DNA of 13,935 bases from positions 1 to 13,935 of the forward strand of contig JAVBYP010000275.1 of the NCBI GenBank assembly GCA_030823965.1, in the 5' to 3' direction. This stretch comes from Sideroxydans sp. Its GTDB lineage: Bacteria; Pseudomonadota; Gammaproteobacteria; Burkholderiales; Gallionellaceae. Positions 7,967 to 13,935 of this stretch are shown one piece after another (position 1 is the stretch's first letter; every line of letters begins with the position of its first letter). The position numbers were made by a program, and so were the translations under genes. The notes under the pieces are model-generated. The model did no database searches. It was not told where the DNA came from and saw only the letters and a program-made list of their open reading frames with translations.

Positions 7967-8801
7967 GCTCACGAAATCGCTGTTCGCGCTCGCGTTCTTC
8001 GGTGTCGCTCAATCCGCCATCGCCGCAGAAGTCGCTTTGCCACGTCCTGATCACATCGTCATCGTGGTGGAAGAGAATCGCGGCTATTCCAAGATCATCG
8101 GTAATGCGGATGCGCCCTACATCAACGCCCTCGCGCAACGCGGGGTGTTGTTCACCCATTCGTATGGCGTCACCCATCCAAGTCAGCCCAACTATCTAGC
8201 CTTGTTCTCTGGCACGACACGTGGCATCAGCAGCAACGCCTGCCCGTTGGAATTGAAGGGTGAGAATCTGGGTGGTGCGCTCATCGAAAAGGGGCTGAGC
8301 TTCGTCAGTTATTCAGAATCTTTACCCGAGGCGGGCTACGAAGGGTGTCGTTACGGTGCGTACATGCGCAAACACAATCCGGTGGCGAATTGGAAAGAGT
8401 TGGCTGCATCCAACCAACCCTTCACGGCATTCCCGCAAGATTTCTCACAATTGCCAACCGTATCCTTGGTGGTGCCCGATCAGCGCAATGATATGCACGA
8501 CGGTAGCATAGAGCAGGGCGATGCATGGTTAGCGCAGAACATCGAGCAATATGCAAAATGGGCGATGACGAATAACAGTCTGCTCATCGTGACGTTCGAT
8601 GAAGATGATGGCCGCGAAGGAAATCGTATCGTAACCATCTTTGTGGGCGAGATGGTGAAGCCGGGGAAATCTGCGCAGCGCATCAACCACTACACACTGC
8701 TACGCACGCTTTCTGAGATGTACGGTCTGTCCATCTTGGGTGAGAGCAAGGATCAGCAGTCCATCACGGGCGTATGGAAGAAGGCAAGTAAGAAAAGGTA
8801 A
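7959..8801 (+). CDS. Exported phosphoesterase (PF04185 acid phosphatase / phospholipase C-like)
   Basis: This 280-residue protein belongs to the phosphoesterase family of bacterial acid phosphatases and phospholipases C. It begins with a Sec-type signal: MSELTK, then a hydrophobic stretch to SAIAA (19-23), so it should be periplasmic or secreted. The family's metal-site regions are visible: HIVIVVEENRGYSKIIG (32-48, EEN), HPSQPNYLALFSG (73-85), VPDQRNDMHDG (172-182) and VTFDEDDGREGNR (211-223). The ATG at 7959 is chosen because the signal peptide begins there. An in-frame ATG at 7923 would add 12 residues with several positive charges and cannot be excluded. It overlaps the Cys-rich gene by 8 bp and converges on ntrC. 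The natural substrate cannot be deduced. Confidence 0.88.
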   Translation: MSELTKSLFALAFFGVAQSAIAAEVALPRPDHIVIVVEENRGYSKIIGNADAPYINALAQRGVLFTHSYGVTHPSQPNYLALFSGTTRGISSNACPLELKGENLGGALIEKGLSFVSYSESLPEAGYEGCRYGAYMRKHNPVANWKELAASNQPFTAFPQDFSQLPTVSLVVPDQRNDMHDGSIEQGDAWLAQNIEQYAKWAMTNNSLLIVTFDEDDGREGNRIVTIFVGEMVKPGKSAQRINHYTLLRTLSEMYGLSILGESKDQQSITGVWKKASKKR

Positions 8802-8809
8802 TCCATATC

Positions 8810-8913
8810 CCGTTCGTGGTGAGTAGGCCGTAGGCCATATCGAACCATCCGACGCGGAACGCGACGGCGCTCCCTCGATACACCGCGCGTTGCGCGGCAC
8901 TCGGGATGAACGG
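8810..8913. repeat. REP/BIME-like paired palindrome between convergent genes
   Basis: The element is bounded by CCGTTC (8810-8815) and GAACGG (8908-8913). The left hairpin is TGGT(8817-8820)-GAGTA-GGCC-GTA-GGCC-ATATCGA-ACCA(8844-8847). The right one is TCCC(8871-8874)-TCGATACA-CCGCGC-GTT-GCGCGG-CACTC-GGGA(8903-8906). The reverse complement of the right half reads CCGTTC-A-TCCC-GAGTG-stem-TATCGA-GGGA, the same layout as the left half. The two halves are therefore inverted copies whose loops (GAGT, TATCGA) are kept while the stems differ but still pair. This is how REP pairs (BIMEs) look. It ends 9 bp before the ntrC stop and may act as a two-way terminator or mRNA-stabilising structure. Confidence 0.8.
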
Positions 8914-8922
8914 ATGTTGTTG

Positions 8923-10323
8923 TTACTCGCTCCCGCCGTCCAATCCCAATTCCTGAATCTTACGCGTCAACGTATTACGTCCCATACCCAACAAGGTCGC
9001 CGCTTCGATACGTCTTCCGCCTGTGTGCTGCAAAGCTTGGGTGATGAGTGTGCGCTCGAACTCCTTGGTGAGTGTGTCGAGGATGTTCGATTCGTTGCGT
9101 TGCAGTGCCATCGCAGCTTGTTGAGCGAGTGCAGAGCGCCAGTCGCTGGCGGCAGGTGCGGTTTGTGCCCCATCGCGCCATTCGGCAGGTAGGTCGGCGA
9201 TCTCCACTTGTTGCGTCGGCGTCATCACGGTGAGCCAGTGGCATAGGTTCTCCAACTGACGTACGTTGCCGGGGATGTCTTGCGCGGCCAGATAATTGAG
9301 CGCGGTCTCGCTCAGTATCTTTTGTTCGACGCCCAATTCCTTCGCGCTCTTCTGCAGGAAATGTTTCGCCAACACTGGGATGTCTTCGCGTCGTTCGCGC
9401 AACGGCGGCAGACGTAGGCGGATGACGTTGAGACGGTGGAACAAGTCTTCACGGAACAAGCCCTGCTTCACGCGCTCATCGAGGTTCTGATGCGTGGCGG
9501 CGATGATGCGCACATTCGCTTTGATGGGTTGATGCCCACCCACACGATAGTAGTTGCCGTCCGACAGTACACGCAGCAGACGCGTCTGCAATTCAGCAGG
9601 CATATCGCCGATCTCATCGAGGAACAGCGTGCCACCTTCGGCTTGTTCGAAGCGTCCGTGACGCGTCGCGGCCGCGCCGGTGAACGCACCTTTCTCGTGA
9701 CCGAACAATTCCGACTCCAGCAAGTCTTTCGGGATGGCGGCGGTGTTGATGGCGACGAAAGGTTTGTCGGCGCGCGCGCTATGGCGATGCAATGCTTGCG
9801 CGACCAACTCCTTACCTGTTCCTGATTCACCGTTGATGAGCACGGTAGCGTTAGACTGTGCGAGGCGACCGATGGCGCGGAACACCTCTTGCATCGCAGG
9901 TGCATGGCCGAGGATGTCGGGCGCATCGGCCGAGTCGCCACCACTCACGTTCTTGCGTTGGCTCTGTGCCAATGCGCGGCGTATCAATTCGACGGCGTGG
10001 TTCACATCGAAAGGTTTTGGCAGATATTCGAACGCACCGCCTTGGAAGGAGGACACCGCGCTTTCCAGATCGGAGTACGCGGTCATGATGATGACGGGCA
10101 GCGTCGGGTAATCGCGGCGCAGTATCTGCAACATATCCAACCCAGAACTACCGGGCATGCGGATATCGCTGATGACCATCTGCGGAAGCTCCGAGGGCAG
10201 TTCGAGCATTGCTTCATCGGCCGAAGCGAAGCTCTTGTATTCGATCTGTTCGCGCGCAAGTGCTTTCTCAAGTACCCAGCGAATAGAACGGTCGTCGTCA
10301 ATGATCCATACAGCTTTGCTCAT
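8923..10323 (-). CDS. ntrC: Nitrogen regulation response regulator NtrC (GlnG), sigma-54 activator
   Basis: NtrC is the cytoplasmic enhancer-binding protein that, once phosphorylated by NtrB, drives sigma-54 transcription of nitrogen-assimilation genes. The 466-residue protein has a receiver domain with Asp10/Asp11, phosphoacceptor Asp53 (VISDIRMPG), Thr81 and Lys103 (LPKPFD). The AAA+ domain has Walker A GESGTGKE (165-172), the sigma-54 contact loop GAFTGA (212-217), Walker [11 protein letters not shown] (231-240) and [11 protein letters not shown]-terminal Fis-type helix-turn-helix ([23 protein letters not shown]) completes it. The ATG at 10323 overlaps the ntrB stop by four bases (ATGA) and begins exactly on the receiver domain. 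A 15-residue in-frame extension upstream is rejected. The 3' end faces the phosphoesterase gene across the REP-like element. Confidence 0.97.
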   Translation of the reverse strand: MSKAVWIIDDDRSIRWVLEKALAREQIEYKSFASADEAMLELPSELPQMVISDIRMPGSSGLDMLQILRRDYPTLPVIIMTAYSDLESAVSSFQGGAFEYLPKPFDVNHAVELIRRALAQSQRKNVSGGDSADAPDILGHAPAMQEVFRAIGRLAQSNATVLINGESGTGKELVAQALHRHSARADKPFVAINTAAIPKDLLESELFGHEKGAFTGAAATRHGRFEQAEGGTLFLDEIGDMPAELQTRLLRVLSDGNYYRVGGHQPIKANVRIIAATHQNLDERVKQGLFREDLFHRLNVIRLRLPPLRERREDIPVLAKHFLQKSAKELGVEQKILSETALNYLAAQDIPGNVRQLENLCHWLTVMTPTQQVEIADLPAEWRDGAQTAPAASDWRSALAQQAAMALQRNESNILDTLTKEFERTLITQALQHTGGRRIEAATLLGMGRNTLTRKIQELGLDGGSE

Positions 10324-11381
10324 GATATTTTTTCCAAATTGGTGAGTGGCAGCATCACAGTGAAACACGTGCGCCCCGGTTCGCTTTCGAATTCGATACT
10401 ACCTTGATGTTGGCTGACGAAGTCTTGCGCCAGTGTGAGTCCTAATCCATGTCCATCGGCACGCCCGGACACCAGCGGATAGAAGATCTTGTCGCGCAGG
10501 TGGGTGGGGATGCCAGGCCCGTTGTCGATGATCTGCACCGAGAGAGCAAGACGATGGCGCTTCTTCATCAAGGTGACCTGACGCGAGATGCGCGTGCGGA
10601 AGGTGATGATGCCGCGTCCCTTCATGGCTTGTGCTGCGTTGCGCACGATGTTGAGCACGACTTGGATGAGTTGTTCCTTGTCGCCGTGCAACTCGGGCAA
10701 GCTCAGATCGTAATCGCGCTGGATGACGAGGCTCTCAGGCAACTCTGCCAGTACGACGCTGCGAACGCGCTCCAAGACCTCATGGATATTGAGTGCACTA
10801 AAATGGGGCACGTGCTGCGGCGTGAGTAGTTTTTCCATGAGCGAACGCAGGCGGTCTGCTTCTTGGATGACGACTTGGGTGTATTCGCGCAGACCGGGTT
10901 TCTCCAGTTCCTGCTCCAATAATTGCGCCGCACCACGTATGCCGCCTAGTGGGTTCTTGATCTCGTGTGCCAAGTTACGTAGCAACATGCGATTCGCTTG
11001 AGTCTGGTCCAGCATCTGTTCTTCGCGCGCCATCTTGAGTGGGCGGTCTATGGTGTGGAACTCCAACAGCAATGCATAGCCATCCAAGTGCAGCGGCGTC
11101 ACCGTACAGCTCAGATGCAGCTTGTTCGGCAGCGTGTGTGTGCCCAACATCATGTCGTGTTCGATGTGTGCCGCGTTGCTGGAGAGCGCGGATTGGACCG
11201 CTACCCACAGTTGGTCTGCGTGACTGAACGCGTGCTGCAATGGATGGCCGACCAAGTTGCTGTGGCTGACCGCGAACAGGTGTTCCGCTGCCGGATTGAG
11301 GAAGGCGATGCGTGATTGGTCGTCCAGCAGCAGGACGGCAGTAGCGAGATGATCGAGTGATGGAAGGAGCTTGTTTGGCAT
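10320..11381 (-). CDS. ntrB: Nitrogen regulation sensor histidine kinase NtrB (GlnL)
   Basis: NtrB phosphorylates and dephosphorylates NtrC under control of the PII protein; it is soluble and lacks membrane segments, as here. The 353-residue protein has a PAS domain at about 8-110 (ATAVLLLDDQSRIAFLNPAAEHLF). The H-box NLAHEIKNPLGGIRGAAQLL has phosphoacceptor His139. The ATP-binding domain shows the N-box VLNIVRNAAQAMKGRG, the G1 box DNGPGIP, and the G2 box GHGLGL. All catalytic motifs are intact. The ATG at 11381 begins the usual short N-terminus (LPSLDHLATAVLLLD). The gene ends overlapping ntrC and begins 39 bp after the DUF4124 gene on the same strand, with no terminator visible between them. 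Confidence 0.96.
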   Translation of the reverse strand: MPNKLLPSLDHLATAVLLLDDQSRIAFLNPAAEHLFAVSHSNLVGHPLQHAFSHADQLWVAVQSALSSNAAHIEHDMMLGTHTLPNKLHLSCTVTPLHLDGYALLLEFHTIDRPLKMAREEQMLDQTQANRMLLRNLAHEIKNPLGGIRGAAQLLEQELEKPGLREYTQVVIQEADRLRSLMEKLLTPQHVPHFSALNIHEVLERVRSVVLAELPESLVIQRDYDLSLPELHGDKEQLIQVVLNIVRNAAQAMKGRGIITFRTRISRQVTLMKKRHRLALSVQIIDNGPGIPTHLRDKIFYPLVSGRADGHGLGLTLAQDFVSQHQGSIEFESEPGRTCFTVMLPLTNLEKIS

Positions 11382-11420
11382 GTCAGATTAGTGAGCAGAA
11401 AACATGCCAGTGGATCACGG

Positions 11421-11909
11421 TTATCGGAGATTAGAGATTTCGGTCTTCAACGCTTTGATGTTGTTCTCGTGTGACTTCACATCTTCCTTTGCCGAATTCA
11501 CTTTTTCTTCATATTTTGCGACATTGCGGAAGGTCTGTCCGGTCGATGTCTTGAACACTTCTGGGTTGTCTTCAGCTTCTTGCAGTTTGATGCGCGCTTC
11601 TTCGAGTGCACGTACTTCTGTTGCCAGTTCGTCTTCCAATATCCTACGGCGTGTGTCATCGCGACGGTTCTGCGTCTCGGAATTGACGCGCAGTTCTGAT
11701 GAGGACTCGCTGTATTTGCGTTGCTTGGGAGGGATAGGCTGTGCTGCCATCGTGGGTAACGGTTCGAGCTCGAGCTTCTTTGCCCCCTTGAGCGGTGAAC
11801 TGGAATACGTCACGTTGCCGTTCTTATCGACACGTTTGTATATCTCAGATTGGGCGGTGCCACTGAAAGCGATGGCGCTACACAATATGGTCAGACGAAA
11901 TAGGGTCAT
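11421..11909 (-). CDS. Exported DUF4124-domain protein with coiled-coil tail
   Basis: This 162-residue protein starts with a Sec signal peptide (MTLFRLTILCSAIAFSGTAQS, cleavage expected near residue 21). The DUF4124 domain follows: EIYKRVDKNGNVTYSSSP (22-39), with the usual I/YKW-D--G-V-YS pattern. A Pro-rich linker comes next, then a long charged helix (about 80-162, rich in Glu, Lys, Arg and Ala) that should form a coiled coil. The ATG at 11909 is preferred to the in-frame TTG at 11924 because it starts the signal peptide and has AAGG about 10 nt upstream. It lies between glnA and ntrBC on the same strand and has its own near-consensus promoter. DUF4124 proteins are common next to glnA/ntrB in betaproteobacteria as I recall; their function is unknown. 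Confidence 0.88.
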   Translation of the reverse strand: MTLFRLTILCSAIAFSGTAQSEIYKRVDKNGNVTYSSSPLKGAKKLELEPLPTMAAQPIPPKQRKYSESSSELRVNSETQNRRDDTRRRILEDELATEVRALEEARIKLQEAEDNPEVFKTSTGQTFRNVAKYEEKVNSAKEDVKSHENNIKALKTEISNLR

Positions 11910-11936
11910 GGTCAGGCCTTGCAAAATGATGGCAGG

Positions 11937-11965
11937 AGTATAGGTTAAGGTCGTGCATGTGACAA
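11937..11965 (-). promoter_or_regulatory. Near-consensus sigma-70 promoter of the DUF4124-ntrB-ntrC unit
   Basis: On the minus strand TTGTCA (11965-11960, 5 of 6) and TATACT (11942-11937, 5 of 6) are separated by exactly 17 bp. Transcription should start near 11930, about 20 nt before the DUF4124 ATG. It lies just downstream of the glnA terminator, so the regulators have basal transcription of their own. Confidence 0.75.
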
Positions 11966-11989
11966 ACGCCGACCGCTAACGGTTCCTGC

Positions 11990-12019
11990 AAAAGAAAACG
12001 GAGCCACTTGGGCTCCGTT
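11990..12019 (-). terminator. Rho-independent terminator of glnA
   Basis: On the minus strand a perfect 9-bp stem AACGGAGCC / GGCTCCGTT (12019-12011 and 12005-11997) closes a 5-nt loop and is followed by TTTCTTTT (about 11997-11990). It begins 21 nt after the glnA stop codon. It should insulate glnA from the DUF4124-ntrBC unit. Confidence 0.92.
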
Positions 12020-12039
12020 CTCATTACCTGCGATACAGA

Positions 12040-13455
12040 TTACAGGCTGTAGTACATGTCGAACTCGACTGGGTGAGTCGTCATGCGGATACGGTTCACT
12101 TCTTCCATCTTCAGATCGATGTAAGCATCCAAGAAGTCGTTAGAGAACACACCGCCACGAGTCAAGAACTCACGGTCTTTGTTCAGTGCTTCCAAAGCCT
12201 CGTCCAAAGATGCGCAGACAGTTGGGATCTTTGCGTCTTCTTCTGGTGGCAGGTCGTACAGGTTCTTGTCTGCTGGATCTCCAGGGTGGATCTTGTTCTG
12301 GATACCATCCAAGCCCGCCATCATCAATGCTGCGAAGCACAAGTATGGGTTAGCAGAAGGATCTGGGAAGCGTGTCTCGATACGGCGTGCCTTGTCGCTA
12401 GCGACGTGAGGGATACGGATCGAAGCGGAACGGTTCTTAGCAGAGTAAGCCAACTTCACTGGCGCTTCGTAGTGTGGGACCAGACGCTTGTAAGAGTTGG
12501 TGCCTGGGTTGGTGATCGCGTTCAGTGCCTTAGCGTGTTTGATGATGCCGCCGATGTAGTACAGCGCCAATTCAGACATGCCTGCATAGCCGTTACCTGC
12601 GAACAGGTTCTTGCCATCTTTCCAGATGGATTGGTGAACGTGCATACCAGAACCGTTGTCGCCAACGATTGGCTTAGGCATGAAGGTCGCTGTCTTGCCG
12701 TATTGGTGAGCGACGTTCTGGATCACGTACTTCTGAGTCTGTGTCCAGTCAGCGCGTTTCACCAATGTGCTGAACTTGGTACCCAATTCGCATTGGCCCG
12801 CGTTCGCGACTTCGTGGTGGTGAACTTCGACAGGGATGCCGATCTCTTCCAACAGCAAGCACATCTGTGCGCGGATGTCGTTCAAGCTATCGACTGGAGG
12901 AACTGGGAAATAACCGCCCTTCACTGTTGGACGGTGACCTGTGTTGCCGCCATCGAATGCGTGGCCAGTAGACCAAGCACCCTCTTCCGAATTGATCTTC
13001 ACAGAGCAACCGGACATGTCGATGTGCCATTGCACGGAATCAAAGATGAAGAATTCTGGCTCTGGACCGAAGAATGCCGTGTCGCCCACGCCGGAGGACT
13101 TCAAATAAGCCTCAGCACGTTTAGCGATGGAACGTGGATCGCGGTCGTAACCTTTGCCATCGGTTGGCTCAATGACATCGCAAGCCATGACGATGGTTGG
13201 TTCGTCGAAGAATGGATCGATGTAAGCAGAATCAGGATCCGGCATCAGCAACATGTCGGAGGCTTGGATGCCTTTCCAACCAGCGATTGAAGAACCGTCA
13301 AAGGCGTGACCTTCTTCGAACTTGTCCATGTCAACGTGGGAGACTGGCACGCCAACGTGCTGTTCTTTACCACGGGTGTCTGTGAAACGTAGATCGACGA
13401 ACTTGATACCTTGTTCTTTGATCAGCTTCAGAACGTCAGCTGCTGTTTTAGCCAT
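12040..13455 (-). CDS. glnA: Glutamine synthetase type I (GSI-beta)
   Basis: Glutamine synthetase joins ammonia to glutamate using ATP and is the main entry of nitrogen into the cell; the enzyme is a cytoplasmic dodecamer. The 471-residue protein has the usual GSI length. Motifs include [21 protein letters not shown] (metal-binding Glu), [46 protein letters not shown] and the adenylylation loop NLYDLPPEE with Tyr400. That Tyr, together with the beta-type layout, means activity should be controlled by GlnE adenylylation. The ATG at 13455 has GGGAGA (13468-13463) 7 nt upstream; an in-frame start at 13470 would cover this ribosome-binding site. It is driven by a sigma-54 promoter with NtrC sites and closed by a strong terminator. 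Confidence 0.98.
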   Translation of the reverse strand: MAKTAADVLKLIKEQGIKFVDLRFTDTRGKEQHVGVPVSHVDMDKFEEGHAFDGSSIAGWKGIQASDMLLMPDPDSAYIDPFFDEPTIVMACDVIEPTDGKGYDRDPRSIAKRAEAYLKSSGVGDTAFFGPEPEFFIFDSVQWHIDMSGCSVKINSEEGAWSTGHAFDGGNTGHRPTVKGGYFPVPPVDSLNDIRAQMCLLLEEIGIPVEVHHHEVANAGQCELGTKFSTLVKRADWTQTQKYVIQNVAHQYGKTATFMPKPIVGDNGSGMHVHQSIWKDGKNLFAGNGYAGMSELALYYIGGIIKHAKALNAITNPGTNSYKRLVPHYEAPVKLAYSAKNRSASIRIPHVASDKARRIETRFPDPSANPYLCFAALMMAGLDGIQNKIHPGDPADKNLYDLPPEEDAKIPTVCASLDEALEALNKDREFLTRGGVFSNDFLDAYIDLKMEEVNRIRMTTHPVEFDMYYSL

Positions 13456-13528
13456 ACTCAAATCTCCCAATTAAAAAATTAAACGATGCTTTTTTGAAAC
13501 GAACTTAATGGTGCGACTAGCCTTGAAC

Positions 13529-13544
13529 AGCAGAAACTGTGCCA
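13529..13544 (-). promoter_or_regulatory. Sigma-54 (RpoN) -24/-12 promoter of glnA
   Basis: The minus strand reads TGGCACAGTTTCTGCT, matching TGGCAC-R-N4-TTGC-W with one mismatch. The invariant GG and GC are 10 nt apart as required. The start is predicted near 13518, about 63 nt before the ATG. Confidence 0.85.
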
Positions 13545-13564
13545 TCACCCTGAATCCTGCAAGA

Positions 13565-13588
13565 CGCGCATTGTGCCATATTTGCGCG
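13565..13588. repeat. Inverted repeat in the glnA promoter region
   Basis: CGCGCA (13565-13570) and TGCGCG (13583-13588) form a perfect 6-bp inverted repeat with a 12-nt spacer, centred near -58 of the predicted sigma-54 start. It lies between the promoter and the NtrC sites. It may bind a further protein; the sequence does not say which. Confidence 0.35.
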
Positions 13589-13608
13589 GGGTCATGCCGC
13601 AGCTTGAA

Positions 13609-13625
13609 TGCCCTCGATTAGGGCA
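13609..13625. promoter_or_regulatory. Candidate NtrC binding site 2 (glnA enhancer)
   Basis: The 17-bp sequence reads TGCCCTAATCGAGGGCA on the minus strand, with perfect TGCCCT/AGGGCA arms. It keeps the length and outer TGC...GCA of the NtrC consensus TGCAC-N7-GTGCA, with a symmetric A-to-C change in each arm. It is centred at about -99. Confidence 0.55.
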
Positions 13626-13639
13626 AACAATTACCGTAA

Positions 13640-13656
13640 CGCACTATTTTGGTGCA
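13640..13656. promoter_or_regulatory. Candidate NtrC binding site 1 (glnA enhancer)
   Basis: The minus strand reads TGCACCAAAATAGTGCG, matching TGCAC-N7-GTGCA at 9 of 10 arm positions. It is centred at about -130, 31 bp from site 2. It overlaps the stop codon and last codons of the upstream transporter gene. Confidence 0.8.
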
Positions 13657-13935
13657 ATTGCTTGATAAAGGCTGATAGCGCGGAAATAAGGGTCGTCAGT
13701 GACAAGGGTCGAACACCTTTGTTGCAGGCCAGCGATATCCACCGGTGTATCCAACACTATTTCGGCCTCGATCTTGCCATTCAGGTAATGCAACACGATG
13801 TGAGTCGAGGTCGGCAGCTCTTCACCTAGACGGCTGTAAAGATGGGCTAGCAGCAGATGGCGCTGCGGTAGATGCGCGTTCGGTCTGGCATGCGCGTCAT
13901 CCTCTGGGTCGATGTGCACCATCACATCCATCACG
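13644..13935 (-). CDS. Cation diffusion facilitator (CDF) transporter, C-terminal cytoplasmic domain (partial)
   Basis: Only the last 97 codons or so are in the window; the 5' end lies beyond the right edge, so no start is proposed. The visible part reads DVMVHIDPEDDAHARPNAHLPQRHLLLAHLYSRLGEELPTSTHIVLHYLNGKIEAEIVLD, then a short helical end. The VHIDPEDD strand, the HLPxR linker and HYLNGKIEAEIVL resemble the metallochaperone-like dimerisation domain that ends many betaproteobacterial CDF (FieF-like) Zn/Fe exporters. The membrane helices are not seen, so the family call rests on this domain alone. The stop TAG (13646-13644) lies inside the upper NtrC site of glnA, and no intrinsic terminator separates the two genes, so read-through into glnA is possible. 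Confidence 0.65.
   Translation of the reverse strand, partial: VMDVMVHIDPEDDAHARPNAHLPQRHLLLAHLYSRLGEELPTSTHIVLHYLNGKIEAEIVLDTPVDIAGLQQRCSTLVTDDPYFRAISLYQAIAPK

Noticed and set aside
10324..10368. N-terminal extension of NtrC by 15 residues
   Set aside because: The receiver domain begins at the ATG at 10323, which forms the ATGA overlap with ntrB; the extension lies inside ntrB.
12073..13290. A 405-codon open frame on the plus strand opposite glnA
   Set aside because: It is the antisense shadow of a fully convincing glutamine synthetase, has no family motif and no ribosome-binding site; long open antisense frames are usual for strongly codon-biased genes.
13558..13578. Second sigma-54-like sequence TGGCAC with a downstream TTGCA on the minus strand
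   Set aside because: GG and GC are 15 nt apart instead of 10, so it cannot be a working -24/-12 element; the copy at 13529-13544 has the correct spacing.
13636..13660. Possible sigma-70 promoter for glnA (TTGCAC with GGTAAT 16 bp downstream, minus strand)
   Set aside because: The -10 match is only 4 of 6 and overlaps the NtrC site; it resembles the position of glnAp1 in E. coli but is too weak to list.

Overview
The window looks like chromosomal DNA of a betaproteobacterium, possibly Nitrosomonadales. This is inferred from moderately high GC, gene content and gene order, not from a database match. I found no rRNA, tRNA, CRISPR array, insertion sequence or phage module. Almost all of it is dense, conserved housekeeping sequence.

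Layout. (1) 1-1650, minus strand: a multidrug RND efflux pair, with a lipoprotein periplasmic adaptor followed by the N-terminus of the inner-membrane permease, which runs off the left edge. (2) 1727-5325: the block known in E. coli as yraL-yraM-yraN-yraO-yraP. Here it is rsmI (minus strand), divergent from a short lpoA/lppC lipoprotein gene, then yraN, a SIS-domain gmhA/diaA gene and a dolP-like BON lipoprotein. (3) 5327-6922: rfaE2, a DUF971 gene and ubiE continue the same transcriptional direction. GmhA and RfaE2 are both enzymes of ADP-heptose synthesis for LPS. (4) 6922-8801: an accessory stretch. It holds an AT-rich gene with a PD-(D/E)XK/DUF3883-like core whose ATG shares one base with the ubiE stop, then a yjdM/phnA zinc-ribbon gene, a 64-residue Cys-rich protein and an exported PF04185-type phosphoesterase. 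(5) 8810-8913: a REP/BIME-like paired palindrome between convergent genes. (6) 8923-13455, minus strand: the nitrogen-control locus glnA / DUF4124 gene / ntrB / ntrC. (7) 13644 to the right edge, minus strand: the C-terminus of a cation diffusion facilitator.

Control signals can be read directly at several places. glnA has a sigma-54 -24/-12 element preceded by two 17-bp NtrC-type palindromes 31 bp apart, the upper one lapping over the end of the upstream transporter gene. glnA ends in a strong intrinsic terminator. A near-consensus sigma-70 promoter then starts the DUF4124-ntrB-ntrC unit. Together these predict nitrogen-responsive glnA expression (NtrB/NtrC, RpoN) and separate basal expression of its regulators.

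I see no convincing new multi-gene system. The best candidates for novelty are the lone AT-rich nuclease-like gene behind ubiE, the small Cys-rich protein, the REP-like element with compensatory stem changes, and the mutually overlapping rsmI/lpoA start region.
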